Shown: positions 30,513 to 39,541 of the stretch, one piece after another
How the letters are laid out: every line of letters starts with the position of its first letter
How positions within the stretch are numbered: position 1 is the first letter of the stretch
Origin: Qipengyuania profundimaris
Lineage (GTDB): Bacteria > Pseudomonadota > Alphaproteobacteria > Sphingomonadales > Sphingomonadaceae
Assembly: GCF_030717945.1 (NCBI RefSeq)
Contig: NZ_JAVAIM010000001.1
Span: 2,712,631 to 2,776,630 of the forward strand
DNA: 64,000 nucleotides
Direction: 5' to 3'
Position numbers and translations under genes: made by a program
Notes under the pieces: generated by a model
What the model was told of the DNA's origin: nothing
Databases searched by the model: none
The model's input: only the letters and a program-made list of their open reading frames with translations

Positions 30513-31532
30513 TCAGCGGCGTTTCAGGACAAGCAGTCCCGCCGCGATGGCCAGCACGAATATGGCCCCCTCGCCAATGGCAGTGGCGAAGTGCGCGGTC
30601 GGGCCGAAGGTGTTTGCGCCGAAAGCCGCGCCGATGCTTTCGAGGCGAAGCTGCGTGTCGCCGAGGCTTTGCTGGAGCGCATAGAGGCTGCCGCCGAGCA
30701 GGCGACCGCCGCTGATGTCGATAATTAAACCAGCCACGACGCCGAGCATAATGGCGACAGATGCGAGGCGCGGTGCAGGCGAAGCGTCGTCGCGCAGCAC
30801 GAGCCAGCCGGCCAACCCTGCAGCCGCGCCGAGGACGAGGCCTTCGTAAATCCCGGTCACCCGGCCAAGCGCCTCTCCGGTCAGCAGGCCGATTCCGTCG
30901 CGCCCCAACGTACTGCCGAGAGCGCCAGCCACAACGCCCCCCACAATCCCGCCCGCGATAAGGGCCGGATCGCCTCGACCGCGCCATGCGATCGCGGCTG
31001 CCATGCCGAGGCCGATCGCGGCCCCGGCCAGCGTCCCGAGCGCGCCGACCAATGCCGCCAAAACGACGATCGTCGCGCCGCCGCCGGTGCCTGCGAGCGC
31101 ACCGTAGACGGCCCCGCCCAGCATTCCGGCGAGTGTTCCCGAGAGCGTGCATGCCCCCGCGACGCGTCCGGCGATCGAGGATTTGCGCGCTGCCGACTCC
31201 GGGGCGTTTTCTAGCGCGACTTCGGAGAGGAAACGGTAACCGTGCTTCGGCACCGTCTGGATATAGCGGGGGCTGCCGGCGTCATCGCCCAAGGCGCGCC
31301 GCAGGGTGCGAATGCATTGGGTCAGCGCCTCGTCGGTAACGGGAATACCGCGCCAGACCTCATCCATGAAACGCGTCTTCGACACCAGCGATCCGGCATT
31401 GGCGACCAGCAATGCCAGCGCATCGAAATAGCGGCTGCCTAGCTCGACCGGCGTGCCATTTCGCCGCAATTGTCGGTCAGCCAGGTCGAGCTCGAAATCG
31501 CCGAAATGCACGCTGTCCGATTGCCGCTCCAT
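30513..31532 (-). CDS. membrane-integrated winged-helix regulator (CadC/OmpR-type DNA-binding domain)
   Basis: 339 aa. Residues 1-105 form an OmpR/CadC-type winged helix (FGDFELDLADRQLRRNG, then VSKTRFMDEVWRG, CIRTLRRALGDD and the wing YIQTVPKHGYRFL). Instead of a receiver or periplasmic sensor, the rest is about eight Gly/Ala-rich membrane helices (for example GGIVGGVVAGALGSTLG), resembling Gly-zipper repeats. It therefore should bind DNA from the membrane. Divergent from the membrane protein at 31668, a candidate target. Confidence 0.8.
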   Translation of the reverse strand: MERQSDSVHFGDFELDLADRQLRRNGTPVELGSRYFDALALLVANAGSLVSKTRFMDEVWRGIPVTDEALTQCIRTLRRALGDDAGSPRYIQTVPKHGYRFLSEVALENAPESAARKSSIAGRVAGACTLSGTLAGMLGGAVYGALAGTGGGATIVVLAALVGALGTLAGAAIGLGMAAAIAWRGRGDPALIAGGIVGGVVAGALGSTLGRDGIGLLTGEALGRVTGIYEGLVLGAAAGLAGWLVLRDDASPAPRLASVAIMLGVVAGLIIDISGGRLLGGSLYALQQSLGDTQLRLESIGAAFGANTFGPTAHFATAIGEGAIFVLAIAAGLLVLKRR

Positions 31533-31667
31533 GCGCCCCCCTTTCGCATTGCGCTTTATGCCATGCGCGCAGGGTGAGGAAGGTTTTCAAGCATTGCTCA
31601 CGAATTGCTCATGCCGCTCAGACGGGTTTCGCGGCAGCTATCCGACATCGCAAGCACAGGAGCCGAG

Positions 31668-32222
31668 ATGAACGACCAAGCAAACGCACGACACGATTGG
31701 CTGAACGGATGGCGCATAGCAGGATGGGGCGCGGCGCTGGCACTGCTCGCCCTCCCCGCCATCGCCATGCATTTCACCGACGAGGTACACTGGACGCCGC
31801 TGGACTTCGGTTTTGCGGCGGTCCTCCTTTTCGCATTAGGCACCGGCCTCGAACTCGCAATCCGGTTCGGCGGCAGAACGCCGAAGGGTCTCGGCATCGC
31901 CATCGCATCGGTCGCGGGTTTCCTCACGCTGTGGGCGAATTTCGCTGTGGGCTTCATCGGAGCAGAGAGCGAGCCGGTGAATGCGGGTTTCCTTCTCTTG
32001 GTGATCGGCGGAGTTCTACTGAGCCTGATTGTCCGTTTTCGCCCTTCGGCCTTGCGCTGGATCATGGCGCTTATCGCAACCGGCCAACCTGTGCTGGGCG
32101 TCGCAGCTTTGTGGCTGATGCCCGGCCATGCCGTCGAGTGGGGCGTGCTTTTCGTGTTCGCCGCGATCTGGAGTGCCGCCGCGCTCTGTTTCCACCGGGC
32201 CCATCGCCGGGCGACGCATTAA
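31668..32222 (+). CDS. hydrophobic membrane protein, unrecognised
   Basis: 184 aa from ATG 31668, chosen because CAGGAG lies 7 bases upstream. About five membrane helices; the first follows NGWRIAGWGAALALLALPA. The tail is basic and His-rich (HRAHRRATH). Its 5' end faces the membrane-anchored winged-helix regulator across 135 bases, which suggests control by it. No family recognised with confidence. Confidence 0.7.
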   Translation: MNDQANARHDWLNGWRIAGWGAALALLALPAIAMHFTDEVHWTPLDFGFAAVLLFALGTGLELAIRFGGRTPKGLGIAIASVAGFLTLWANFAVGFIGAESEPVNAGFLLLVIGGVLLSLIVRFRPSALRWIMALIATGQPVLGVAALWLMPGHAVEWGVLFVFAAIWSAAALCFHRAHRRATH

Positions 32223-32226
32223 GGGA

Positions 32227-32688
32227 TCAGTGCAGGCGCTCGTGCCCGCCGGTCGAACCGAACCCGCCGGAGCCGCGCGCGGTATCGTCCAGTTCCTCGA
32301 CCTCGTCCCATTCGGCCTGCGTCACCGGTGCCAGCACGAGCTGCGCGATCCGGTCGCCGCGCGCGATGGGGAAGTCTTCCGTCCCGTGATTGATCATGAT
32401 GACCTTCAGCTCGCCGCGATAGTCGCTGTCGATCGTGCCGGGCGTGTTGGGCACGGAGATGCCGTGCTTGAGCGCAAGGCCGGACCGCGGCCGGACCTGG
32501 ATTTCGTAGCCATCGGGAATTGCGACCGCGAGGCCGGTAGCCACTGCATGGCGCTGGCCCGGTTTCAACGTGACGGCCTCGGCCGCCACCACATCCATGC
32601 CCGCCGCGCCATCGGTGGCATAGGCCGGCAGGTCGAGATCTCGTCCATGGGGCAGGCGCTTGATCCGTACCCCGATGCGATCAGTCAT
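32227..32688 (-). CDS. dut: dUTP diphosphatase
   Basis: 153 aa trimeric dUTPase from ATG 32688. Five motifs: AGMDVVAAE near 27, [12 protein letters not shown] near 72, [11 protein letters not shown] near 90, [10 protein letters not shown] near 115, and the C-terminal GSGGFGSTG. It removes dUTP and supplies dUMP. The start overlaps the coaBC stop by 8 bases, so the two are coupled, a pairing common in proteobacteria. Confidence 0.97.
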   Translation of the reverse strand: MTDRIGVRIKRLPHGRDLDLPAYATDGAAGMDVVAAEAVTLKPGQRHAVATGLAVAIPDGYEIQVRPRSGLALKHGISVPNTPGTIDSDYRGELKVIMINHGTEDFPIARGDRIAQLVLAPVTQAEWDEVEELDDTARGSGGFGSTGGHERLH

Positions 32689-34480
32689 TATCCTCGTCAC
32701 CCTCTGAATTGAGGGCTTCTGCTGCCATGCGCACAAGCTCGCGCGCAACCTCTTCCTTGGGCATTTCGGGCAGGCTTTCCACACCGCTGGAGGTGACGAC
32801 ATGGACCTGGTTCATGTCGCCGCCCATCACGCTTTCGCCTTCGGAGAAGCTGACATTGTTGGCGATGATCCAGTCGGCGCCCTTGCGCTTGCGCTTGGAC
32901 TTGGCGTTCTCGACCACGTTCTCGGTCTCGGCGGCGAAACCGACCAGCAGCGGCGGACGCTTGCGCCCGGCGGCCACGCTGGCGAGGATATCGGGGTTCT
33001 CGGCGAGGATCAGCGCGGGCGGCGCGCTGCCGCGCTTCTTCATCTTCTCGGTCGCGACGCTGCGGCTCTTCCAGTCGGCCACGGCGGCCACCATGAAGGC
33101 GGCATCCGCAGGCAGGGCGCGGCGCACTTCCTCGGCCATATCCTCGGCGGTTTCGACGTCCACGCGGTCCACACCGATAGGCGTCGGCAGGTGCACCGGG
33201 CCGGTCACCAGCGTGACGCGCGCACCCGCGGCGGCGGCCATGGCAGCAATCGCGAAGCCCTGCTTCCCGCTCGACCGGTTGGCGATATAGCGCACCGGAT
33301 CGATCGGCTCGCGCGTCGGGCCGGCGGTGACGAGCACGTGCTTGCCGTAGAGCGGGCGGTGTTCGGGATCGGGATCGAAGGCGGCCTGACCGGCCAACGG
33401 CGATTCGTCGAAGCTGACCGAAACGCTCTCGCCCTTCGCTTCGAGCGGCTGCGGGGCCGAACGCATGTCCTGCCTGGCAACGGTATGGTTGAGCGCCTGT
33501 GCGTCGATCGGCGGCGCGGCCGAAGCCCCGCCCTTGCTAGCGAGCAGCGAGGACGCGGCGCTCGGATCGAAAGCGATTTCTTCTTCCGGGATATCTTCGA
33601 GGAGGTCTTCCTCTTCGGCGACCGGTTCATCCTCCGGCTCCGCTGCGAATTCTTCCTCGATTTCCTCGTGAGTGCGCTGTTTGGTGCTGCGCGGGATGAT
33701 CATGGACAGCAGCCCGCCAAGGCCGCCGCCGCTCTGTTCGACTTCCTCTTCGGCTTCGGGCTCGAGCGCCTCGAAGATATCTCCCTCTGCCTCGGGCTCT
33801 TCCGGAACGTCGTCTTCAACGGGCGCGGCAAGCTGCGCAGCGGCCGGCGCGGGCAGTTCGGGCACGTCGATATCGAGGTCGAGCTCCTCCGCGATCCGCG
33901 CGAGGATCACGGCAGGCTCCGGCAAGCGACCCGGGCCGAATTCGCCGCAGGCCATCGCGCCCTCGTCCGGGTCCATCACCGCGACACCGGCCTGGCGGAG
34001 CCAGTCGGCATTGCGCTGGGTCGCCGAATGCTCCCACATCCGTACGTTCATTGCCGGCACGGTCAGCACCGGCTTGTCGGTGGCGAGGATCAGGGTGGTT
34101 GCCAGATCGTCGGCGATGCCGGCGGCCATTTTGGCGAGCAAATCGGCCGTCGCCGGGCATACCACCACCAGGTCGGCCTCGCGGCTCAGCTGGATATGGC
34201 CCATCTCGACCTCGTCCTTGAGATCGAACAGCGAGGTATAGACCTTGTTCTCGCTCAGCGCGGCGAGCGCCATGGGAGTGACGAATTGCTGGCCGCCATC
34301 GGTCAGCACGCAGGTCACCTTGCCGCCCGCCTTGCGGATCATGCGCACCAGTTCGCAGGATTTGTAGGCGGCGATACCGCCCCCGATCACGAGTAGGATG
34401 TGCGGGCCGCTCACGTCGGCATCCCGCTCGCTGGCTTGGCTCGCACCTGCGTGGGCGCGGATCGGCGAATGCATTCCCAT
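32681..34480 (-). CDS. coaBC: bifunctional PPC decarboxylase / PPC synthetase with long acidic linker
   Basis: 599 aa, about 190 longer than usual. CoaC domain (residues 25-195): [14 protein letters not shown], catalytic His in [23 protein letters not shown], and the Cys loop [13 protein letters not shown]. CoaB domain from about 372: [27 protein letters not shown], then NPDILASV and LLVGFAAET. Between them lie roughly 160 residues rich in Glu, Asp, Ala and Pro, with a small hydrophobic patch [18 protein letters not shown] near 252-269. Both active sites look intact. Coenzyme A biosynthesis in the cytosol. Confidence 0.94.
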   Translation of the reverse strand: MGMHSPIRAHAGASQASERDADVSGPHILLVIGGGIAAYKSCELVRMIRKAGGKVTCVLTDGGQQFVTPMALAALSENKVYTSLFDLKDEVEMGHIQLSREADLVVVCPATADLLAKMAAGIADDLATTLILATDKPVLTVPAMNVRMWEHSATQRNADWLRQAGVAVMDPDEGAMACGEFGPGRLPEPAVILARIAEELDLDIDVPELPAPAAAQLAAPVEDDVPEEPEAEGDIFEALEPEAEEEVEQSGGGLGGLLSMIIPRSTKQRTHEEIEEEFAAEPEDEPVAEEEDLLEDIPEEEIAFDPSAASSLLASKGGASAAPPIDAQALNHTVARQDMRSAPQPLEAKGESVSVSFDESPLAGQAAFDPDPEHRPLYGKHVLVTAGPTREPIDPVRYIANRSSGKQGFAIAAMAAAAGARVTLVTGPVHLPTPIGVDRVDVETAEDMAEEVRRALPADAAFMVAAVADWKSRSVATEKMKKRGSAPPALILAENPDILASVAAGRKRPPLLVGFAAETENVVENAKSKRKRKGADWIIANNVSFSEGESVMGGDMNQVHVVTSSGVESLPEMPKEEVARELVRMAAEALNSEGDEDND

Positions 34481-34596
34481 CGTGTCATCAAGCGCTAGCT
34501 AGCGCCCCCCGTTCGTCATGGCCAGCGCGCAGCGCAGGCGGATTGCGGGATTACGCGTAGCCGCCTATGGTAAAGAAAGGGGAAACGGAGGGGCCG

Positions 34597-34986
34597 ATGC
34601 ATGTCATCTTGAGCGCAATCATCCTGATATTGGCCATTATCGATCTGGTAATCGGCACGGGCTTCCTGGTGAATCCGGCCACATCGGGCGCGGATTTCGG
34701 CCTGTGGGTCGCGAGCACGCATGGCAGTTCCACCCTGCGCGGGGACATGACCGCCTTCTTCTATATCAGCGCATTGTCGATGGGCTGGGGCGCCTGGCGG
34801 CGGCGCGGCGATGTGCTGCTACCCGCGCTCGGCCTGTTCCTGATCGCCTTCATTGGCCGGTTCATGAATCTGGTGATCGAGGGGCCGTACGACGGTTGGA
34901 TGGTGCCGATGGGAGTCGAGGCGCTGCACATCGCCGTGCTCGCTTATGCGATCAGGCTGTGGGGCTGGCCAAAGCGTTCGACCTGA
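34597..34986 (+). CDS. four-helix membrane protein, unrecognised
   Basis: 129 aa from ATG 34597 (GGAGGGG 3-8 bases upstream); an upstream ATG at 34567 adds ten residues but disrupts the ribosome-site reading. Four membrane helices: ILSAIILILAIIDLVIGTGFLV, a second in AFFYISALSMGWGAW, a third in LLPALGLFLIAFIGRFMNLVI, and a last in EALHIAVLAYAIRL. Possibly related to DUF4345-type proteins, not certain. It lies divergently from coaBC and ends 7 bases before the convergent gene. Confidence 0.68.
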   Translation: MHVILSAIILILAIIDLVIGTGFLVNPATSGADFGLWVASTHGSSTLRGDMTAFFYISALSMGWGAWRRRGDVLLPALGLFLIAFIGRFMNLVIEGPYDGWMVPMGVEALHIAVLAYAIRLWGWPKRST

Positions 34987-34992
34987 CCGCGC

Positions 34993-36138
34993 TCAGCGCG
35001 CCGATCTGACAAGCGATCGCAGCGCTGTCGGCAGGAACGCCAGCCCGACGAACATGGCCGGGGCGACGACCGCGCCCCAGTAGAAATTGTTCGCCCTACC
35101 AGCGAGCATGAAGGTAAGGCCGTAGCCGAGATAGAGGAACGTCCCGGTCGTCCCGGCGGGCGATTTCCACCCCGCCCAGCCGAGCGCCATCAGCAGCACG
35201 ATGGGCCCGGCGATCTCGTGCGGCAGGAAGCGCAGGTTCGAGCTCAGCACGATATTGCCGAGCCAGCCGGAAAGACCGCGCAGAACGAGCCAGTCCGGGC
35301 TTTCCGGATCGCTTGGAAGGACCTGTGGGGTCACCTGCGCAAGGTGCCAGGCCATCGCTGCAAAGAACACCGTGACCAGCGCTGCCCAAGCCGCGGCTTC
35401 TTTCCAGTCACACCGCCACGCCGCCATTGCGCCCATCAGCAGGACGAAGGGCAAAACATGCTCGCGAATGGCGAGCGCCAGCGCAGCAACGGCCAGCGCC
35501 AAGCCCCATCGCCCCGGGCGATGCAGCCCGAAGGCCAGCGCAACCAGCATCCCGGCCCAAAGTTCGTGCAGCACGAAATAGGAGCGGTTGAGGCCGAGAG
35601 AGCCGCCCATGAACATCAGCGCCGCGCCGATCCGCTGCATCCGGCTGCCGCCCGGCTCGTCCCCCAACCTGCGCCACCAGGCCCAGATGCAGGCGAGCAT
35701 CAGCACGATCGACAGCGCAATCATCCCCGGCTCCCTCAGCCAGGCGTGGATATAGGCAAGCGTCGGCAGGCGCACGGTGGCCCCGGGGCGCACCGGATAG
35801 TTGCGCGCGCGCTGCTCCTCGACCACGAAATCGTAATAGTTCTCGCCGCCCTCGATCCGCTCGATTATGCGGTCGTAGAAGGCAAGATCTTCGTCCCGCT
35901 CGGGCTTTGCAGCGTCGTTGGCGGGTGCGCTGGCGCCTGGCAACGCCATGTTCGGTACATCCGCCGGCGTACCATCCATCCGGACGGTCAGCGGGGTCAG
36001 CGCGGCCAGCACCAGCAGCACCGCCACGACCGCCAGCAGCGCGCGCGCGGGCCATGGGCCCCAATGCGCGAAGCGGTCCCATGCGGGCGCCGCTGCGCCG
36101 TTCGTCAGCCGATCAGTCCCTGCGTTACTGCCGCCCAT
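34993..36138 (-). CDS. polytopic membrane protein, unrecognised
   Basis: 381 aa from ATG 36138, which lies inside the 3' end of ubiB (34-base overlap). A helix near residues 22-40 is followed by a ~95-residue extracytoplasmic loop with DEDLAFYDRIIERIEGGENYYDFVVEEQR, then eight or nine further helices. The layout (one helix, a soluble loop, many helices) recalls GT-C-fold transferases, but no motif confirms it. Probably co-transcribed with ubiB and ubiE. Confidence 0.7.
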   Translation of the reverse strand: MGGSNAGTDRLTNGAAAPAWDRFAHWGPWPARALLAVVAVLLVLAALTPLTVRMDGTPADVPNMALPGASAPANDAAKPERDEDLAFYDRIIERIEGGENYYDFVVEEQRARNYPVRPGATVRLPTLAYIHAWLREPGMIALSIVLMLACIWAWWRRLGDEPGGSRMQRIGAALMFMGGSLGLNRSYFVLHELWAGMLVALAFGLHRPGRWGLALAVAALALAIREHVLPFVLLMGAMAAWRCDWKEAAAWAALVTVFFAAMAWHLAQVTPQVLPSDPESPDWLVLRGLSGWLGNIVLSSNLRFLPHEIAGPIVLLMALGWAGWKSPAGTTGTFLYLGYGLTFMLAGRANNFYWGAVVAPAMFVGLAFLPTALRSLVRSAR

Positions 36139-37667
36139 GCAGCCAGACCCCCTCCGAGTGCCGCCAGCACATAGCCCGGCCAACCGCGTCCGCGCTCCTT
36201 GCGTTCGCGCCTTTCCCACATCAATTCGATATCGGGCAGCGGCGGCGCCTCGGGCGCGCCGCCCTTGGGCGGGAAGCGGTCCTCGATCCGGCGGACGAGG
36301 TCCGGAATGCGTAGCAGCGTTTCCGTATCGGTACGAATGCGGTCGGCAATGGCGGCTTCGGGGCCCAGCTCGTCGCGGATCCAGCTGCGGACATAGGGCG
36401 CGCTGGTGTCCCACATGTTGATGCTGGGATTGAGCTGGGTAGCGATGCCTTCGACCATCACCATGGTCTTTTGCAGCAGCAGCAGGTGCGGCTGGGTCTG
36501 CATGTCGAAATCGCGCGTGATGGCGAACAGCCCGTCGAGCATCTGGCCGACCGACAGCTCGCTCACCGGCTTGCCGCGCATCGGCTCGCCCACCGCGCGC
36601 AGGGCCGTCGCGAACTCGTCGACATTATGATAGCTCGGCACATATTGCGCCTCGAAATGGATCTCGGCGACGCGGCGGTAATTGCCGGTCGTCAGGCCGT
36701 AAAGGATCTCCGCCAGCCACATGCGCGCCTGCCGGTCGATCCGGCCCATGATGCCGAAATCGATCGCGGCGATCGTCCCGTCCGGCTTCACGAACAGGTT
36801 CCCCTGGTGCATGTCGGCGTGGAAGAAGCCGGCGGCGATGGCCTGCTTCAGGAAAGCCAGCACGAGGCGGCTGGCCAGCTCGTTCACATCGTGCCCCGCC
36901 GCACGGATTGCCGCGGTATCGCTGATCTTGACGCCGTCGATCCAGTCGACCGTCATCACCCGGCCATTCGTGCGGTCCCAGTCGATGCCGGGGATCTCGT
37001 AGCCCTCGGTGCCGACCATGTGCTCGGCCAGTTCGGAGGCGCTTGCCGCCTCGCGCCGCAGGTCGAGCTCGCGATTGGTCCAACGCTTGAAATTGGCGAT
37101 GACGAGGCGCGGGCGCAAACGCGCAGCCTCTCCGCCGAAGCTTTCGAGGTGCGCGGCGGCCCATTCGTAGGTCGCGATATCCTTGGCGAACCGCTCGCGA
37201 ACGCCGGGGCGCAGGACCTTGACCGCGACCTGCCGGCCCTCGGTCGTGACCGCACGGTGGACCTGCGCGATAGAGGCTGCGCCGACGGGCGCGGGGTCGA
37301 ATTCGGCGTAGAGATTTTCCAGCGGCTGCTCGAAGCTCGACTCGATGCTCTGGCGGATCAGTTCGAAATCGACCGGCGGCAGGTCGTCCTGCAGCTTGAG
37401 CAGATTGCGCGCCGCATCCTCGCCGACCAGATCGGGGCGCGTGGCGAGCGTCTGGCCGAGCTTGATGGCCGCCGGGCCGATCTCGCGGAAGGCCCCGGCA
37501 TAGTCGGGCTCGCGCGACTTCATCGTGCCGATGCTGAAGACGCCGATCAGGCGCTTGACCGGGACCGGCGTATTCGGGTCGTTCTGGATACCGCGCAGCG
37601 CGCCGTGCCGCGCAAGGATGCGCGCCCACTTGCCGAGCCGGAGGATGTGAGTGAGCGGTCTCGCCAC
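36105..37667 (-). CDS. ubiB: UbiB-family atypical kinase/ATPase for ubiquinone synthesis
   Basis: 520 aa. KxGQ motif AIKLGQTLATRPDL near 52-65, Ala-rich loop AASIAQVHRA near 130, VAVKVLRPG near 147, DMHQGNLFV near 285, and the metal-binding DFGIMGR near 302. Two C-terminal membrane helices follow. UbiB helps ubiquinone precursor handling at the inner membrane. It starts 1 base after the ubiE stop (ubiE, ubiB order), a well-known pair. Confidence 0.95.
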   Translation of the reverse strand: MARPLTHILRLGKWARILARHGALRGIQNDPNTPVPVKRLIGVFSIGTMKSREPDYAGAFREIGPAAIKLGQTLATRPDLVGEDAARNLLKLQDDLPPVDFELIRQSIESSFEQPLENLYAEFDPAPVGAASIAQVHRAVTTEGRQVAVKVLRPGVRERFAKDIATYEWAAAHLESFGGEAARLRPRLVIANFKRWTNRELDLRREAASASELAEHMVGTEGYEIPGIDWDRTNGRVMTVDWIDGVKISDTAAIRAAGHDVNELASRLVLAFLKQAIAAGFFHADMHQGNLFVKPDGTIAAIDFGIMGRIDRQARMWLAEILYGLTTGNYRRVAEIHFEAQYVPSYHNVDEFATALRAVGEPMRGKPVSELSVGQMLDGLFAITRDFDMQTQPHLLLLQKTMVMVEGIATQLNPSINMWDTSAPYVRSWIRDELGPEAAIADRIRTDTETLLRIPDLVRRIEDRFPPKGGAPEAPPLPDIELMWERRERKERGRGWPGYVLAALGGGLAAWAAVTQGLIG

Positions 37668-37668
37668 C

Positions 37669-38400
37669 CTAAACCTTCCACCCCGAATGGATGTTCACCG
37701 CACCGCCCAGGATCGATTCCACTCGCGTATTCTCGAACCCGGCATCCCGGATCATCGCTTCGAATTCGGCGGGCTTCGGAAAGCGGCGGATCGATTCGGC
37801 GAGATAGCGGTAGCTGTCCTCGTCATTGGCGATGGCCTTGCCGATCTGCGGCATGATCTTGTGCGAATAGAGGTCGTAGACATCCTTGAAGCCCGGCCAG
37901 TCCGTCTGGCTGAATTCGAGGCAGAAGAACCGCCCGCCGAACTTCAACACGCGGTGCGCCTCGCGCAGGGCCTTGTCGATGTGGGTCACGTTCCGGATGC
38001 CGAAGGCGATGGTGTAGGCGTCGAAAATGCGGCTGGAGAAGGTCAGTTCCTCGGCGTTCTGGCGCGACCACACCAGCCCGTCGATCCCGCGCTCCATCGC
38101 GCGTTCGATGCCGACGTCGAGCATGTCCTGGTTGATGTCGCTGACGGTCACGCTCGCGCCCCGTTCGGCCAGGCGAAAGGCGATGTCGCCTGTCCCGCCC
38201 GCCATGTCGAGGATCGCCTCGCCCTCCTGCGGCTTTACGCGGGCGACGAAGCGGTTCTTCCAGAGGCGGTGCATGCCGCCCGACATGGCATCGTTCATGA
38301 TGTCGTATTTGGCGGCGACGCTGGAGAAAACCTCGCCCACGCGGCCGGTCTTCTCGGTCGCGTCGATGTCTTCGTAGCCGAAGGAAACGGTGTCGGTCAT
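37669..38400 (-). CDS. ubiE: demethylmenaquinone/2-methoxy-6-polyprenyl-1,4-benzoquinol methyltransferase
   Basis: 243 aa from ATG 38400. SAM-binding motif ILDMAGGTGDIAFRL near 62-76, FGIRNVTHIDKAL near 131, RVLKFGGRFFCLEFSQ near 147, and the C-terminal GGAVNIHSGWKV. Carries out the C-methylation in ubiquinone synthesis. Followed by ubiB. The upstream 306 bases up to mutM contain repeats. Confidence 0.96.
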   Translation of the reverse strand: MTDTVSFGYEDIDATEKTGRVGEVFSSVAAKYDIMNDAMSGGMHRLWKNRFVARVKPQEGEAILDMAGGTGDIAFRLAERGASVTVSDINQDMLDVGIERAMERGIDGLVWSRQNAEELTFSSRIFDAYTIAFGIRNVTHIDKALREAHRVLKFGGRFFCLEFSQTDWPGFKDVYDLYSHKIMPQIGKAIANDEDSYRYLAESIRRFPKPAEFEAMIRDAGFENTRVESILGGAVNIHSGWKV

Positions 38401-38706
38401 GGCGGTGGGCTTTAGGGGGAATTGAGCGGAGCGCAAAGGGGAATGGGGGAGGAGATTTTGTAGCGTACGGTAAGCGCATCCGCGCTTCCCTTGCGGCGGC
38501 ACCAGCCCGCTCCCCCACCCGGAACCTTTGTTGGGTGCGGGAAGCGCATCCGCGCTTCCCTAGCTGTTCCGTCCCGCTCCCCCTCCCGACCACCCACGGC
38601 ACGGCATTCTATGGGTGGTCGGGAGGGGGAGCGGGACGGAACAGGGCGCAGCGACCGCAGGGAGCGAATAGACGCCACTAGGACTCCCTGTTACTCGAGC
38701 CCAGTC
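38401..38706. other. gene-free, repeat-filled gap between ubiE and mutM
   Basis: No credible gene. It holds two copies of a 20-base direct repeat AAGCGCATCCGCGCTTCCCT (38472-38491 and 38542-38561), each with an internal palindrome AAGCGC/GCGCTT. Immediately after comes the 33-bp perfect palindrome listed separately. Both promoters (ubiE leftwards, mutM rightwards) must fit around these. Confidence 0.8.
38564..38644. repeat. 33-bp perfect inverted repeat with 15-base loop
   Basis: The arm 38564-38596 (CTGTTCCGTCCCGCT...GACCACCCA) is the exact complement of 38612-38644 (TGGGTGGTC...GGGACGGAACAG), with loop CGGCACGGCATTCTA. It lies 62 bases before mutM. Such perfection suggests a recent mobile palindrome (REP/MITE-like) or a strong RNA hairpin; no flanking duplication is clear. 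Confidence 0.9.
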
Positions 38707-39522
38707 ATGCCCGAACTCCCCGAAGTCGAAACCACCGTCCGCGGGCTCGCGAAGTTCCTCGAGGGCGAGACCATCACGCGCGTCACGGTCAATCGGCCCG
38801 ACATGCGCCGCCCCTTCCCTGCCGGTCTGGTTCAGGCGCTGACGGGGGCGAGCGTCACGCATCTGACGCGACGGGCGAAATACGGGCTGATCCACACCAG
38901 CCGCGACCATGCGATGGTGTTCCACCTCGGCATGAGTGGGCGCTGGCGGATCGACCCCGAGGCGGACGACAAGCATGATCACCTGATACTGGAGACCGCG
39001 CACAACCGCTTCGCGCTCAACGATCCACGCCGCTTCGGCTCGGTCGACCTGATGACAACGCAAGAGCTGGTGACGTGGAAACCCTTCGCCGCGCTGGGGC
39101 CGGAGCCGCTGGGCAATGCGCTCACTGCAGAGCACCTGCGCGAGGCGACGCGCGGGCGCAAGCAGGCGATCAAGCTGCTGCTGCTCGACCAGCGGATCGT
39201 GGCGGGGCTCGGCAATATCTATGTGTGCGAGGCGCTGTGGCGCAGCGGGATCAGCCCTCGCAAGGCCGGCGGTAAGGTGACCATGCCGCAATTGCGCCGC
39301 CTCGTCCCCGCGATCCGCGAGGTGCTCGAACAGTCGATCCGCGACGGCGGCAGCACGTTACGCGATTTCGCCCAGCCCGACGGCAACCTCGGCTATTTCG
39401 CCACCCGCTTCCACGTTTACGGCCGCGAGGGCGAGGCCTGCCACCACGACGATGGTGGCACGATCCGGCGCATCGTGCAGGGCGGGCGCAGCACGTGGTT
39501 CTGCCCGGTTTGCCAGAGGTAA
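38707..39522 (+). CDS. mutM: formamidopyrimidine-DNA glycosylase
   Basis: 271 aa from ATG 38707, since the mature protein must start PELPEVETT (Pro is the catalytic residue). Beta-hairpin Lys in RRAKYGL near 58; helix-two-turn-helix GLGNIYVCEALW near 170. It removes 8-oxoguanine. The C-terminal zinc finger is odd: the second pair FCPVCQR is normal, but the first reads GEACHHDDGGTI, with one Cys and no partner Cys. His or Asp may replace it. Confidence 0.95.
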   Translation: MPELPEVETTVRGLAKFLEGETITRVTVNRPDMRRPFPAGLVQALTGASVTHLTRRAKYGLIHTSRDHAMVFHLGMSGRWRIDPEADDKHDHLILETAHNRFALNDPRRFGSVDLMTTQELVTWKPFAALGPEPLGNALTAEHLREATRGRKQAIKLLLLDQRIVAGLGNIYVCEALWRSGISPRKAGGKVTMPQLRRLVPAIREVLEQSIRDGGSTLRDFAQPDGNLGYFATRFHVYGREGEACHHDDGGTIRRIVQGGRSTWFCPVCQR

Positions 39523-39541
39523 TAGGAACGAGGATGTTGGA

